Shown here in pieces: positions 30,825-37,969 of a stretch of 38,444 nt of DNA. The stretch is taken from IMG/VR virus record IMGVR_UViG_3300007510_000023, positions 1 to 38,444 of that record. One strand, given 5' to 3'. Every line of letters starts with the position of its first letter. Positions within the stretch are counted from its first letter, which is position 1. A program made the position numbers and the translations under genes. Source of the stretch: a virus. The notes under the pieces are model-generated. The model did not search any database, was not told where the DNA came from, and saw only the letters and a program-made list of their open reading frames with translations.

Positions 30825-31075
30825 TGGTACATATTATAGGACAAAACGACATTCCAATTATCGGTCAGAAGCTAGAGAAAAAAGATTGGCCGAAGTTTCC
30901 GACAAAAGTTTTGGTAGACCATATCTATGAGGTTGCTACCTTAATGGCAGATCAGGATGGTAAAACAATTCCAGAAGTATTACGTACTTTGGCAGAAGTT
31001 TATGAAATTTTAGGAGGTAAAGACGATGACGATGATAACACCGAAGGGACAGAGATTGACGATATTGAAGCATGA
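30824..31075 (+). CDS. Small helical protein with acidic tail (83 aa)
   Basis: MVHIIGQNDIPIIGQKLEKK is followed by a helical body (PTKVLVDHIYEVATLMADQ, IPEVLRTLAEVYEILGG) and an acidic end with five consecutive Asp. ATG 30824 overlaps the polymerase stop (TAATG). The last 50 bases overlap the next gene in another frame, and the Asp run is encoded there. No family recognised. Confidence 0.7.
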   Translation: MVHIIGQNDIPIIGQKLEKKDWPKFPTKVLVDHIYEVATLMADQDGKTIPEVLRTLAEVYEILGGKDDDDDNTEGTEIDDIEA

Positions 31076-31235
31076 ACCGACAGTAACTGGACTACCCTAC
31101 CGCCGCAAAGCTCCTTGGGAATTGCCGGAGGAAGGTGAATGGGAACGAGTCCAACGAATGAGGGATGAGAATAGTTATCCAGTATACGGAGGTAATAGTC
31201 GTGCGGGAAAGCGTCATAGAGAACTATTTAGTTAA
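31026..31235 (+). CDS. Overlapping small protein (69 aa)
   Basis: The product MTMITPKGQRLTILKHEPT contains a Pro/Trp-rich centre (LPYRRKAPWELPEEGEWER) and a basic end. It starts 50 bases inside the preceding gene and ends 35 bases inside the nuclease gene. GGAGGT at 31013-31018 gives a proper ribosome site for ATG 31026. A strong signal at each of three overlapping starts argues for a real gene. Function unknown. Confidence 0.65.
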   Translation: MTMITPKGQRLTILKHEPTVTGLPYRRKAPWELPEEGEWERVQRMRDENSYPVYGGNSRAGKRHRELFS

Positions 31236-31572
31236 ACAGGTTAAAGCTATAGGCGGCGAATGTATTAAAATGAATCCGCACAATGTGCGGGGATTGCCGG
31301 ATCGTGGTTGCTTTTTCAAACGTGGGTTAGTAGTAATGATAGAGTGTAAAGCTCCAGGCAAAAAGCCGAGGGCTAACCAAATTTACTGGTTAAAGAAATT
31401 CCAGAATCTCTCTATCCAAGCTACCTACATAGACTCACGTCCTAAAGTAGATGCGTTTATTACTTGGGTTAAGAAGGAAGTAACGAAACGAAACGCTTCG
31501 GGGTGTGACGTCACACAGCAGTGTGTCCGGCGGCAATGTCCCTTGCGGTTAACAGAGAAGGAGATATTATGA
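31201..31572 (+). CDS. VRR-NUC domain nuclease, GTG start
   Basis: The 123-residue protein has the VRR-NUC core: RESVIENYLVKQVKAIGGECIK for the first helix and strand, GLPDRGCFF (catalytic D), VVMIECKAPGKKPRANQ (E-x-K) and a Q-x-x-WL-x-x-x helix. This nuclease family cleaves branched or single-stranded DNA and is common in phage replication clusters. GTG 31201 with GGAGGT seven bases upstream is preferred to the longer frame from 31165. The last 25 residues, from about NASGCDVTQQ, are encoded by palindrome copy 31500 and sequence beyond it, outside the domain. Confidence 0.87.
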   Translation: MRESVIENYLVKQVKAIGGECIKMNPHNVRGLPDRGCFFKRGLVVMIECKAPGKKPRANQIYWLKKFQNLSIQATYIDSRPKVDAFITWVKKEVTKRNASGCDVTQQCVRRQCPLRLTEKEIL

Positions 31573-32747
31573 CAGACACAGGGCAAGTCTTATATACAAT
31601 TCTCAAAGAACTAGAGCGAGAGTCCTCCCGTATTGGGAAACATAAAATTCTTTTAAAGTATAAGAACATAGAAGCATTATCTCTTATGCTATTCTATGCT
31701 TACAATCCTTTCCTCCGCTACCATATTCGGAATGTGCCGACAAATCTTAAGAGTAAAAGTAACGCTACGATAGACCGTAAGACATGGTCTATACTTACCC
31801 AACTATCTAAGCGTACTATAACAGGGTTGGCGGGTAAGCGGTACGTCTTCCACTATATCCAAAGCCTGACACCACAGGCGGCGTATGTGTTTGTGCGGAT
31901 ATTGAAGAAGAACCTTAGCTGCGGGATAAACATGAAGTCTATTAATAAAGCTATCCCAAACCTATTGCCGGATCATAGTGTGATGAAACCATTTGATTAT
32001 CAGATAGATAAATTAAGTGAAAGCTTTTTCATTAGTCCAAAGATAGACGGTATTAGGGCTACGTTTCGTAAGGGTAAATTACATTTCCGCAATGGTAAAG
32101 AGGTTCTCGGAGTGACACACATAACGTCACTTCTAAACCCAATGGTAGAATACGATGGTGAACTAAAAGTCCCAGGAGTAGATTTTGATACGGGTTCTGG
32201 ATTGATTCGTAGTCATGCTAAAGCTAAACCTAATGTGGTCTACCATGTGTTCGATAATATTTCTTTGGGTAGGCAACCATTGAATCGGCGGCTTTCTTCT
32301 TTAGCTATGCTTCCTGTTACTAACTGTATTAAGCGAGTACCTCATGCATTAAATTCAGACTATAAAGCTCTTGATGTTTTTTATAAGAACGCTCGGCAGT
32401 TAGGGTTCGAAGGTATAGTTATAAAAGATGCTTACAGTTTGTATGAGCGCAAACGTAGTTGGGCATGGATGCGTATTAAACCTAATGAAGATGCGGAGTT
32501 TAAGATTCTTAATGTGTTTGAAGGCGAAGGTAAATACACCGGAGCTTTAGGGGGTGTTGTTATCAGGGTGGGTCGTCGCACCCAGAAGGTAGGCGGCGGA
32601 TTCTCTGATGATCAGCGAGTCATGTGGTGGGCAAGACCCGCCCAAATAATTGGTAGAAAAGCAACGGTAAAGTTTATGGAGTATACAGATAAAGGCGGTT
32701 TACGCCATCCCGAGTTTAAAGCTATACGGTGGGACATCACACCCTAA
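31569..32747 (+). CDS. ATP-dependent DNA ligase
   Basis: The 392-residue protein has ligase motif I SPKIDGIRA (adenylated K158), motif III EYDGELKV, motif IV FEGIVIK and motif V WAWMRIKP, then an OB-fold segment. It seals nicks during replication or repair. The N-terminal 150 residues are a helical domain like that of T7-type or archaeal-like ligases. ATG 31569 follows GAAGGAG and overlaps the VRR-NUC stop by four bases; the longer frame from 31521 has no ribosome site. Palindrome copies lie at 32566 and 32728, the latter encoding the last residues RWDITP. Confidence 0.92.
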   Translation: MTDTGQVLYTILKELERESSRIGKHKILLKYKNIEALSLMLFYAYNPFLRYHIRNVPTNLKSKSNATIDRKTWSILTQLSKRTITGLAGKRYVFHYIQSLTPQAAYVFVRILKKNLSCGINMKSINKAIPNLLPDHSVMKPFDYQIDKLSESFFISPKIDGIRATFRKGKLHFRNGKEVLGVTHITSLLNPMVEYDGELKVPGVDFDTGSGLIRSHAKAKPNVVYHVFDNISLGRQPLNRRLSSLAMLPVTNCIKRVPHALNSDYKALDVFYKNARQLGFEGIVIKDAYSLYERKRSWAWMRIKPNEDAEFKILNVFEGEGKYTGALGGVVIRVGRRTQKVGGGFSDDQRVMWWARPAQIIGRKATVKFMEYTDKGGLRHPEFKAIRWDITP

Positions 32748-32764
32748 CCCTAACGGAGACATTA

Positions 32765-35137
32765 GTGAATGATTATGATGCAGTACCTAAAGAATTGGCT
32801 CTATGTAAACAATGGTCATACTCACATTCTAAAGAAGAACTAAAGCGTCCTAAGCATAGTCACTATACTACTGATGGTAGTATGTCTATGTCCGAAGCCT
32901 GGGACAAGAAGGAAGATAATTTCTTATTAGGTTTCTATACGACAGTTAATGACGGTTATATACTTGGTGACGTAGATCATATAGAAAATCCGGAAGACCT
33001 CAGTACCCTACCATTGGGATTGGCAGACTTGCTACAGAATCATGGTGCGTATAGTGAGGTGTCTCCCAGTGGGAAAGGTATTCGGTTTGTTTTAAAACTA
33101 GAGGATGCGGCAGATAAGGCTAAGCTCCGAGGTAATACCTTCTATACAAACGATGAGATGGTAGGTTCAAGAGAAGCTCAGATAAATATCGGCCCTCCCT
33201 GGATGACTATCACTGGCAACACAACCTCTTACAGTTCTGGTACTATAGGAGTAGTGACTCTTGAAGTATTAGAAACGGCGTTTAAGTTACGAAAGAGAGA
33301 CGAAGTAACGGTGCGTGACGTCACACCTGGCCGTGCTCCATCACTTAAAGATGTATTCACAGCATTACATACTATAACATTAGATCAGAATCCACGCATA
33401 CGTCGAGCCTATAAGAATATTTTCCAAGAAGAATACTCACATTATACTTTTTGGCTTAAAGTTCTCATGGCTTTGCATGACTATGCTACCTATATAAATA
33501 AAGAAGTTAGCTGCTTAGAAGAAGCGATTAAGTGGTCGGAGACAGACGCTGAAAGCTATACTGGAGAGCAAGCTGTCATAGATAAATGGGAGTCCTTCGA
33601 GGGTTCCCGAGATCGTGTTAGCTATCGTACTCTATTCGGTCTTGCATATGCTAACGTCATACGTTGGCCTAAAGTTAAAGCGTTAACGAAAAAGCAAAAA
33701 GCTAATGGGTTTCGTAAACCTATGCCTCTTAATACAGAGTATGTAAACTTCTTAGCTCTCGTAGATTTTTATCAGATAACTGTATACAAAGATATTCATA
33801 GTCCAGTTAAGTTTTATGTTACGGCTGATGAAGATATTGCCGAACAGTATTTTACTTTCTTTGGTAGCCAAAAGTATCTTGACATATATCATGGTGTGTT
33901 TAGTGAGAAAACCTTAACTTCCGCCTTCCATATCTTATCACAGGATAAGGGCTTTGTTAGTCTTAGTCAGACGCAAGTAGCACAATTCGTGCGTAACTTA
34001 ATATATCAAGTGTCAAGAGAGTTAGATGTTATACGAGAATATTTTAACACCCCCTTCACAGAACTTCCCGAACGTATTCAAGAGAACGCAACCTACCATC
34101 CTATCTCAACTGTAGAATATATGTTCTCTGCTTTAAAGATAGATTACATGACTACGAATAAAGATAGGGAGTATGATTTATATTATACTTATTATAAATC
34201 TTGGCTCATGGGTATGGTGCGTAATGTATTCTTTAAGGGTAGCCACCATATGAATAACTGTGTGCTATTACTAACAGGTGCGGAACAAATACGGAAGACT
34301 TCTCATTTTAGATTCATGCTCCCCCAATTTATGCGAGAAGAATACATAGCTTTTACTACTCATGGGTTTGCATCAGAAGGATCAATGAGAGATATAGTAA
34401 AGCTATCATCAGAGAATTTACTAATAGCATGGGATGAAATAGAGCAGTATCTAACTAGAGATTCAGAATCAAATTTTAAAAAGATTATAGATAATACTCC
34501 GCAGAAATTTATAGATAAGTATGAGGTCATAGCATCTGTAGTAACTCCTATGGCTATGTATGGTGCGACTTCTAATAAAAGAGAATTCAATCTATCAGAC
34601 ACAGGATCGAGACGAATCTACCATATCCCTGTGGCGTGGGTAGATACAGATAAACTTAACAAAGTGTGTTGGCATAGAATAGTAAATGATTTACGAGACG
34701 AGATCACCGCTGCGCCTAGTGACAACCCACCGTGGTTGTTGACGGAGACTCAGCTCGGCTACCAAACTATGTTACATCAGCGGATAACTAACAAGACGGG
34801 CATGGTATTTATCTTGAGCGAAATGTTCCGGTGGGATATGCAGAACTGTATAAGGCTCGGCACTTTGCCTAAAGGTCAGACTAATCCCAGGACTAGTACG
34901 TACTGTAAAACTTTCGGAATGATAAAGAAGATGGTAGCTCCTGAGATAGGACACATACCTAATCAAACAGAACAGATAGCTTTAAAGAGATCGTTGGCTA
35001 GAATGTGTAGTGTGTATACGAAAACAGATCGGAAGAATGTGATGCTTAAAACTCCCAGAGTACAGGTTAATAAAGGGAGTTTTAAATATAACGGATCGGA
35101 ATACTTTATTGTTCCGCATCAGCGGGGCGACGACTGA
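32765..35137 (+). CDS. Primase-helicase-like protein (PrimPol-type N-terminus, VirE-type ATPase)
   Basis: The 790-residue protein begins at GTG 32765 (CGGAGA upstream). Residues 70-120 hold GDVDHIEN and SEVSPSGKGIRFVLK, the pattern of bifunctional primase/polymerase N-termini. The C-terminal half resembles VirE-type AAA+ ATPases: CVLLLTGAEQIRKTSHFRFMLPQF, then LLIAWDEIEQY (Walker B, D-E) and AMYGATSNKREF (sensor). The P-loop reads G505-A-E-Q-I-R510-K511-T512, so the Gly normally before Lys is Arg. No separate replicative helicase is seen, so this probably supplies primer synthesis and unwinding. Palindrome copy 33310 is in frame between the two parts. Confidence 0.82.
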   Translation: MNDYDAVPKELALCKQWSYSHSKEELKRPKHSHYTTDGSMSMSEAWDKKEDNFLLGFYTTVNDGYILGDVDHIENPEDLSTLPLGLADLLQNHGAYSEVSPSGKGIRFVLKLEDAADKAKLRGNTFYTNDEMVGSREAQINIGPPWMTITGNTTSYSSGTIGVVTLEVLETAFKLRKRDEVTVRDVTPGRAPSLKDVFTALHTITLDQNPRIRRAYKNIFQEEYSHYTFWLKVLMALHDYATYINKEVSCLEEAIKWSETDAESYTGEQAVIDKWESFEGSRDRVSYRTLFGLAYANVIRWPKVKALTKKQKANGFRKPMPLNTEYVNFLALVDFYQITVYKDIHSPVKFYVTADEDIAEQYFTFFGSQKYLDIYHGVFSEKTLTSAFHILSQDKGFVSLSQTQVAQFVRNLIYQVSRELDVIREYFNTPFTELPERIQENATYHPISTVEYMFSALKIDYMTTNKDREYDLYYTYYKSWLMGMVRNVFFKGSHHMNNCVLLLTGAEQIRKTSHFRFMLPQFMREEYIAFTTHGFASEGSMRDIVKLSSENLLIAWDEIEQYLTRDSESNFKKIIDNTPQKFIDKYEVIASVVTPMAMYGATSNKREFNLSDTGSRRIYHIPVAWVDTDKLNKVCWHRIVNDLRDEITAAPSDNPPWLLTETQLGYQTMLHQRITNKTGMVFILSEMFRWDMQNCIRLGTLPKGQTNPRTSTYCKTFGMIKKMVAPEIGHIPNQTEQIALKRSLARMCSVYTKTDRKNVMLKTPRVQVNKGSFKYNGSEYFIVPHQRGDD

Positions 35138-35188
35138 TGCAGCAAGTGGTGCTGCATTTAAATAACGTTTAATAAGGAGGTAGTGGAC

Positions 35189-35314
35189 ATGGTTACACCA
35201 ATGAAAAGTGAATCATTAGTAGATCGGGCAAAGAGAGAAGTTCAAGAAGAACAGGACAAGGAAACTGTAGCGGCTTTGAAATCTAAGCTGCATGAGTTAA
35301 GGATAGCGATGTGA
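35189..35314 (+). CDS. Small charged helical protein (41 aa)
   Basis: MVTPMKSESLVDRAKREVQ continues EEQDKETVAALKSKLHELR and ends IAM. AAGGAGGT lies before ATG 35189. The peptide is almost wholly helical and may bind the helicase encoded directly downstream: its stop and the helicase GTG overlap by four bases (GTGA). Strong ribosome site and coupling support it. No family recognised. Confidence 0.65.
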   Translation: MVTPMKSESLVDRAKREVQEEQDKETVAALKSKLHELRIAM

Positions 35315-36690
35315 CACTCGAACTCCACGACTACCAAAATAGGGCAGTAGATTTAACAGTCAAGTATGGGGCTATTTACCATATGTTGGATGCGGGCTTA
35401 GGTAAGACGGCTATAGCTTTAAAAGTTATAGAACGGCTTGGCATACCGGCGTTTATACTCGGCCCGAAACTTGCTGTTACTTATACTTGGCCTAATGAGA
35501 TAGCTAAGTGGACACCTCGACTACGCTACACTGTCTTGCATGGTAACAATAAGAACTACTATGCAAGACAGGCAGCGGGGTGTGACGTCACACTCCTAAA
35601 TTATGAAGGTCTTAAATGGTTTATGGATACTTGCAATAAGGGCGGATTCAAACTCCGCAAGTTCTTAGTAGTATTCGATGAATCCTCTATGATTAAGTAC
35701 CGTACCAAAGAAACTAAAACTGGTATGCTGCCCAGGTTTGAAATGTTAGCTCAGATGATGCCTATCTATAGTGGCTATAGGTTAGCTCTATCTGCAACAC
35801 CTGTACCTAATAGTTTGATAGAGTTGTGGGCGCAGTATTACTTACTTGATAAAGGTAAACGCTTAACTCCAAGTTACTATGATTTCCGAGGTAGGTACTT
35901 CAACTATACAGGAGCACCTTTATTTCAAACTAATATACTTCCTGGATCAGAAGAAAAGATATATAGTAAGATAGCGGATATTACGTTTCAACTTAATGCG
36001 GAAGACCATCTCAATATGCCCCCGCTGCAGCAGAACACGATACGTATTCCTATGCCTAAGAGTATCCGGAAGCTATATGATAAGATGGATACGGAATATA
36101 TTGTAGAGTTCAAAGACGGTGATGTAGTAGTTGCCAATTCTCAGGCTACGGCAGGACTTAAACTCCGCCAACTTCTTCAAGGCGGAATCTATACGGATAA
36201 CGGCCAACGACTCCTTAAAAGTCCCGCAAAAGCCCAGTATCTACAGGCAATGTTGCAACAATCTGCTGGTCAATCTATTTTGTGTGCTATCCAATTTCAA
36301 TTTGAATACGAAGTTATATGTAACCTATTAAAAAGACAAGTACCTATAATAGCAGGGCGTACTAGCTCTACTGATGCAGCAAAGTTATTGCGTCAGTGGG
36401 ATCAGGGTAAGCTACCATTACTATTGGTACATCCTGGGTCAGTACAGTATAGTTTAAATATGCAGGCCGGTGGGCATATCCTTTTGTGGCTTGCTCTACC
36501 CTGGTCGTATGAACAATACTACCAACTGATACGGCGATTGTATCGGCAAGGACAGACGCGGGGTGTGATGTCACACGCCGTTTGTTTTGAGAACTCGATT
36601 GATGAAGATGTGGCATGGAGACTGAAACAGAAATTTGAAACTGATGTAGCTCTTAAACAAGCTATGAGAGAGCGGGGATTACAACTATGA
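35311..36690 (+). CDS. SNF2-type DEAD-box helicase
   Basis: The 459-residue protein has motif I DAGLGKTA (K32), motif Ia PKLAVTYTWPNEI, motif II VVFDESSMI (DESS), motif III LALSATPVPN and motifs V-VI near the end (PGSVQYSLNMQAGGHILLWLALPWSYEQYYQ, RRLYRQGQ). These are features of compact phage SNF2-family helicases, which remodel DNA or remove bound protein. GTG start at 35311 is coupled to the previous gene. Palindrome copies at 35577 (AAGCDVTLL) and 36560 (RGVMSHAV) are in frame; the second lies just after motif VI. Confidence 0.92.
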   Translation: MTLELHDYQNRAVDLTVKYGAIYHMLDAGLGKTAIALKVIERLGIPAFILGPKLAVTYTWPNEIAKWTPRLRYTVLHGNNKNYYARQAAGCDVTLLNYEGLKWFMDTCNKGGFKLRKFLVVFDESSMIKYRTKETKTGMLPRFEMLAQMMPIYSGYRLALSATPVPNSLIELWAQYYLLDKGKRLTPSYYDFRGRYFNYTGAPLFQTNILPGSEEKIYSKIADITFQLNAEDHLNMPPLQQNTIRIPMPKSIRKLYDKMDTEYIVEFKDGDVVVANSQATAGLKLRQLLQGGIYTDNGQRLLKSPAKAQYLQAMLQQSAGQSILCAIQFQFEYEVICNLLKRQVPIIAGRTSSTDAAKLLRQWDQGKLPLLLVHPGSVQYSLNMQAGGHILLWLALPWSYEQYYQLIRRLYRQGQTRGVMSHAVCFENSIDEDVAWRLKQKFETDVALKQAMRERGLQL

Positions 36691-36758
36691 AAACCCAACG
36701 TATTACAGTCAATACTAAAGGCGGATTACTTGCAGCATTTGAATGTGCTAAGGATTAA
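36687..36758 (+). CDS. Possible tiny coupled gene (23 aa)
   Basis: MKTQRITVNTKGGLLAAF is followed by ECAKD. The ATG overlaps the helicase stop (ATGA), which would allow coupled translation, but no separate ribosome site of note is present. A further 24-residue frame from GTG 36745 leads to the next gene. Kept at low confidence. Confidence 0.35.
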   Translation: MKTQRITVNTKGGLLAAFECAKD

Positions 36759-36815
36759 TGTAATTAATAAAGCCAAAGTAAAGATAAGAAAAATTCCAGC
36801 AAAGGAATTGCTCGC

Positions 36816-37163
36816 ATGAAGAAGATTGCGGCGAAGTGTCCTCGCTGCGGGAAACATCATAAGTTAGTAATAGCAGATGCTAAGCATCAATATTTTTGGT
36901 CGGGAGGTAATGTGCTTCCCCGTCTGTTGTGTTTAAAATGTAAAGATATTTTACGTAACCGTAATAACCATTTAAAATATGAACCTAACTATAGAGGAGG
37001 TAATGTGGAAGCCGAACCAGACCCAAGACAAAGGCGAGGAGTAAGTCCTGCTCGATGGCGTAAACTTAGAGCGGAACTATCTAAACTAGAACGTACTATT
37101 AGACAAGGAGAGAAACATATTGCGAAACAAAAGATTCAATCAGTTAGTGGAAAGAAGGATTGA
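36816..37163 (+). CDS. Zinc-ribbon protein (115 aa)
   Basis: The N-terminal zinc ribbon has two knuckles, C8-P-R-C11 followed by GKHHK and C39-L-K-C42. A basic linker (PDPRQRRGVSPARWRKL) and a coiled helix (ELSKLERTIRQGEKHI) follow. Four Cys in two pairs make metal binding very likely. DNA or RNA binding is inferred from the basic linker. ATG 36816 with AAAGGAA upstream. It overlaps the next gene by 44 bases. Confidence 0.75.
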   Translation: MKKIAAKCPRCGKHHKLVIADAKHQYFWSGGNVLPRLLCLKCKDILRNRNNHLKYEPNYRGGNVEAEPDPRQRRGVSPARWRKLRAELSKLERTIRQGEKHIAKQKIQSVSGKKD

Positions 37164-37470
37164 CAGGATACGGAAAGTGCTTCGTAGCAAAGGAGGAGAG
37201 TACGCATCAGACCAAGACCGGCTGCACAACTTTAAGGTCGCTGCAAGAATTGATGATGAGACTCCGAGCCAGTCCTTGTGGGGTATGTTCAAGAAGCATC
37301 TTGTCAGTGTGATAGATTTGAAAAATGGAACCCACCGTGTGACGTCACACCTCGTTGACGAGAAGATCGGTGATGCTATTAACTATTTAATTTTATTAGA
37401 AGCCCTCATGGTAGAAGAAATCTACCATGGAATGGAGAATACTTATGCCGAGGAAAATAGAGAGACCTAA
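37120..37470 (+). CDS. DUF1599-like phage protein, TTG start
   Basis: The 116-residue protein contains KGGEYASDQDRLHNFKVAA, then TPSQSLWGMFKKHLVSVIDL and DEKIGDAINYLILLEALM. This order (E-Y-x-x-x-x-D-x-L-x-NF, then a long helix with KH, then a D-x-x-NYL-x-L helix) is the nucleotide-modification-associated DUF1599 group, structurally related to MazG-like helical bundles. A TTG at 37120 is chosen because AAGGAG lies nine bases before it. Palindrome copy 37336 reads HRVTSHL in frame. CTACCAT copies at 37408 and 37422 form a 9-bp inverted repeat in its last third. Confidence 0.78.
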   Translation: MRNKRFNQLVERRIDRIRKVLRSKGGEYASDQDRLHNFKVAARIDDETPSQSLWGMFKKHLVSVIDLKNGTHRVTSHLVDEKIGDAINYLILLEALMVEEIYHGMENTYAEENRET

Positions 37471-37612
37471 ATGGTTCTGTCCGTTGATTAGTGAACAATG
37501 CCGTGAGTCGTGTATCTGCTACCAGAAAAGCAGGAAGTCTGAGATTCCGAATGATAAGGGCAAGTATCCGAAGATACCTGCCACTTGTTCTTATTTTAAA
37601 AAGCGTTTATAA
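37445..37612 (+). CDS. Small Cys-rich protein (55 aa), last gene of right arm
   Basis: MPRKIERPKWFCPLISEQ carries Cys at residues 12, 19, 23, 25 and 48. A metal-binding fold of a few dozen residues is likely. ATG 37445 with GGAG nine bases upstream; it overlaps the DUF1599-like gene by 26 bases. Its TAA (37610-37612) overlaps, head on, the stop codon of the leftward DUF1353 gene (37609-37607), so the two arms meet without a gap. Confidence 0.7.
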   Translation: MPRKIERPKWFCPLISEQCRESCICYQKSRKSEIPNDKGKYPKIPATCSYFKKRL

Positions 37613-37969
37613 AACTGTAAGTTTATGAAAATACCGAGGGGCTACACGAACCGCCCAGTATTTTGCTCTCCATCTCCACCATGAAGCCCCTCGGTATATT
37701 AGAAATTCTTTATATACATCTGCAGCAATCTTCTTAGTAACCACCGGATCAGAATCTATGCGGCAAAGGTAATCATGTATTAACCCTGCCACTTTCGATG
37801 TGCCTTTTATTACCGGCACACTTTCCCAGTCCATTTCAAAGCCAGGTGGGACAACACACCATCGGTTGAGAACGTCACTATAAAAATGAAACGGCTCCGT
37901 AATGCAGGATCGTTTATAGTCTATCACTTGACTTATGGGCATACTTACTATATCAGTCATATTAATCAT
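37607..37969 (-). CDS. DUF1353 phage protein
   Basis: The 120-residue protein has the DUF1353 pattern: CVVPPGFEMDWESVPV (usually VPAGF-x-TDGASIP), then GLIHDYLCR, with H-D being the mark of the family, then ADVYKEFLIYRGASWWRW. The family is common near phage tail and lysis genes and its role is not settled. ATG 37969 overlaps the end of the appendage gene by four bases (ATGA). It is the last gene of the left arm. Palindrome copy 37845 spans the CVVPP codons of the family motif. Confidence 0.85.
   Translation of the reverse strand: MINMTDIVSMPISQVIDYKRSCITEPFHFYSDVLNRWCVVPPGFEMDWESVPVIKGTSKVAGLIHDYLCRIDSDPVVTKKIAADVYKEFLIYRGASWWRWRAKYWAVRVAPRYFHKLTVL
37631..37697. terminator. 13-bp inverted repeat at the convergent gene end
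   Basis: ATACCGAGGGGCT (37631-37643) and its exact complement (37685-37697) enclose a 41-base loop. They lie within the DUF1353 coding region, near the stops of both arms. On the leftward strand the stem is followed by TTTCATAAAC. It is a reasonable candidate for a bidirectional transcription stop. Confidence 0.5.

Larger units (their letters stand above)
2240..37428. repeat. Over-represented 7-mer CTACCAT / ATGGTAG, 44 copies
   Basis: Copies start at 2240, 2616, 6508, 7225, 10191, 10249, 10346, 10970, 12808, 13222, 13444, 17493, 17806, 18217, 19765, 20404, 22151, 22407, 22904, 23381, 23452, 23671, 24219, 25912, 26356, 26553, 27566, 29105, 29361, 29424, 29935, 30318, 31718, 32142, 32240, 32874, 33008, 33158, 34093, 34618, 34931, 36412, 37408 and 37422. 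With equal base use about 4.7 are expected on two strands. In the leftward arm 15 of 16 have ATGGTAG on the coding (minus) strand. In the rightward arm the two orientations are nearly equal (13 and 15). The copies at 37408 and 37422 form a perfect 9-bp inverted repeat. Function unknown. Confidence 0.9.
2252..37860. repeat. Dispersed palindrome family, about 35 copies (consensus GGTGTGAYRTCACACC)
   Basis: Copies start near 2252, 3691, 4101, 5902, 7555, 9270, 11070, 12906, 14525, 15508, 18224, 19893, 20244, 20461, 20645, 21791, 22127, 23564, 24392, 24628, 25923, 26519, 27392, 28065, 28955, 29696, 30516, 31500, 32566, 32728, 33310, 35577, 36560, 37336 and 37845. About half are in gaps and half inside genes. 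Two arm types exist: GTGTGA/TCACAC and GTGGGA/TCCCAC. Both arms change together in 20461, 22127 and 25923; mixed forms occur at 3691, 4101, 18224, 32728 and 37845. A further variant at 21791 has GGCGG/CCGCC. In rightward genes the element often reads GCDVT or GCDIT. It could be a protein-binding site, an RNA hairpin or a mobile palindrome. Confidence 0.9.

Noticed and set aside
36745-36819. 24-residue frame from GTG leading into the zinc-ribbon gene
   Set aside because: No ribosome site, very short, and overlaps another doubtful tiny frame.
2252-37860. CRISPR array explanation for the repeated palindromes
   Set aside because: Copies are 0.2-2.7 kb apart, not separated by short uniform spacers, and many lie within genes.
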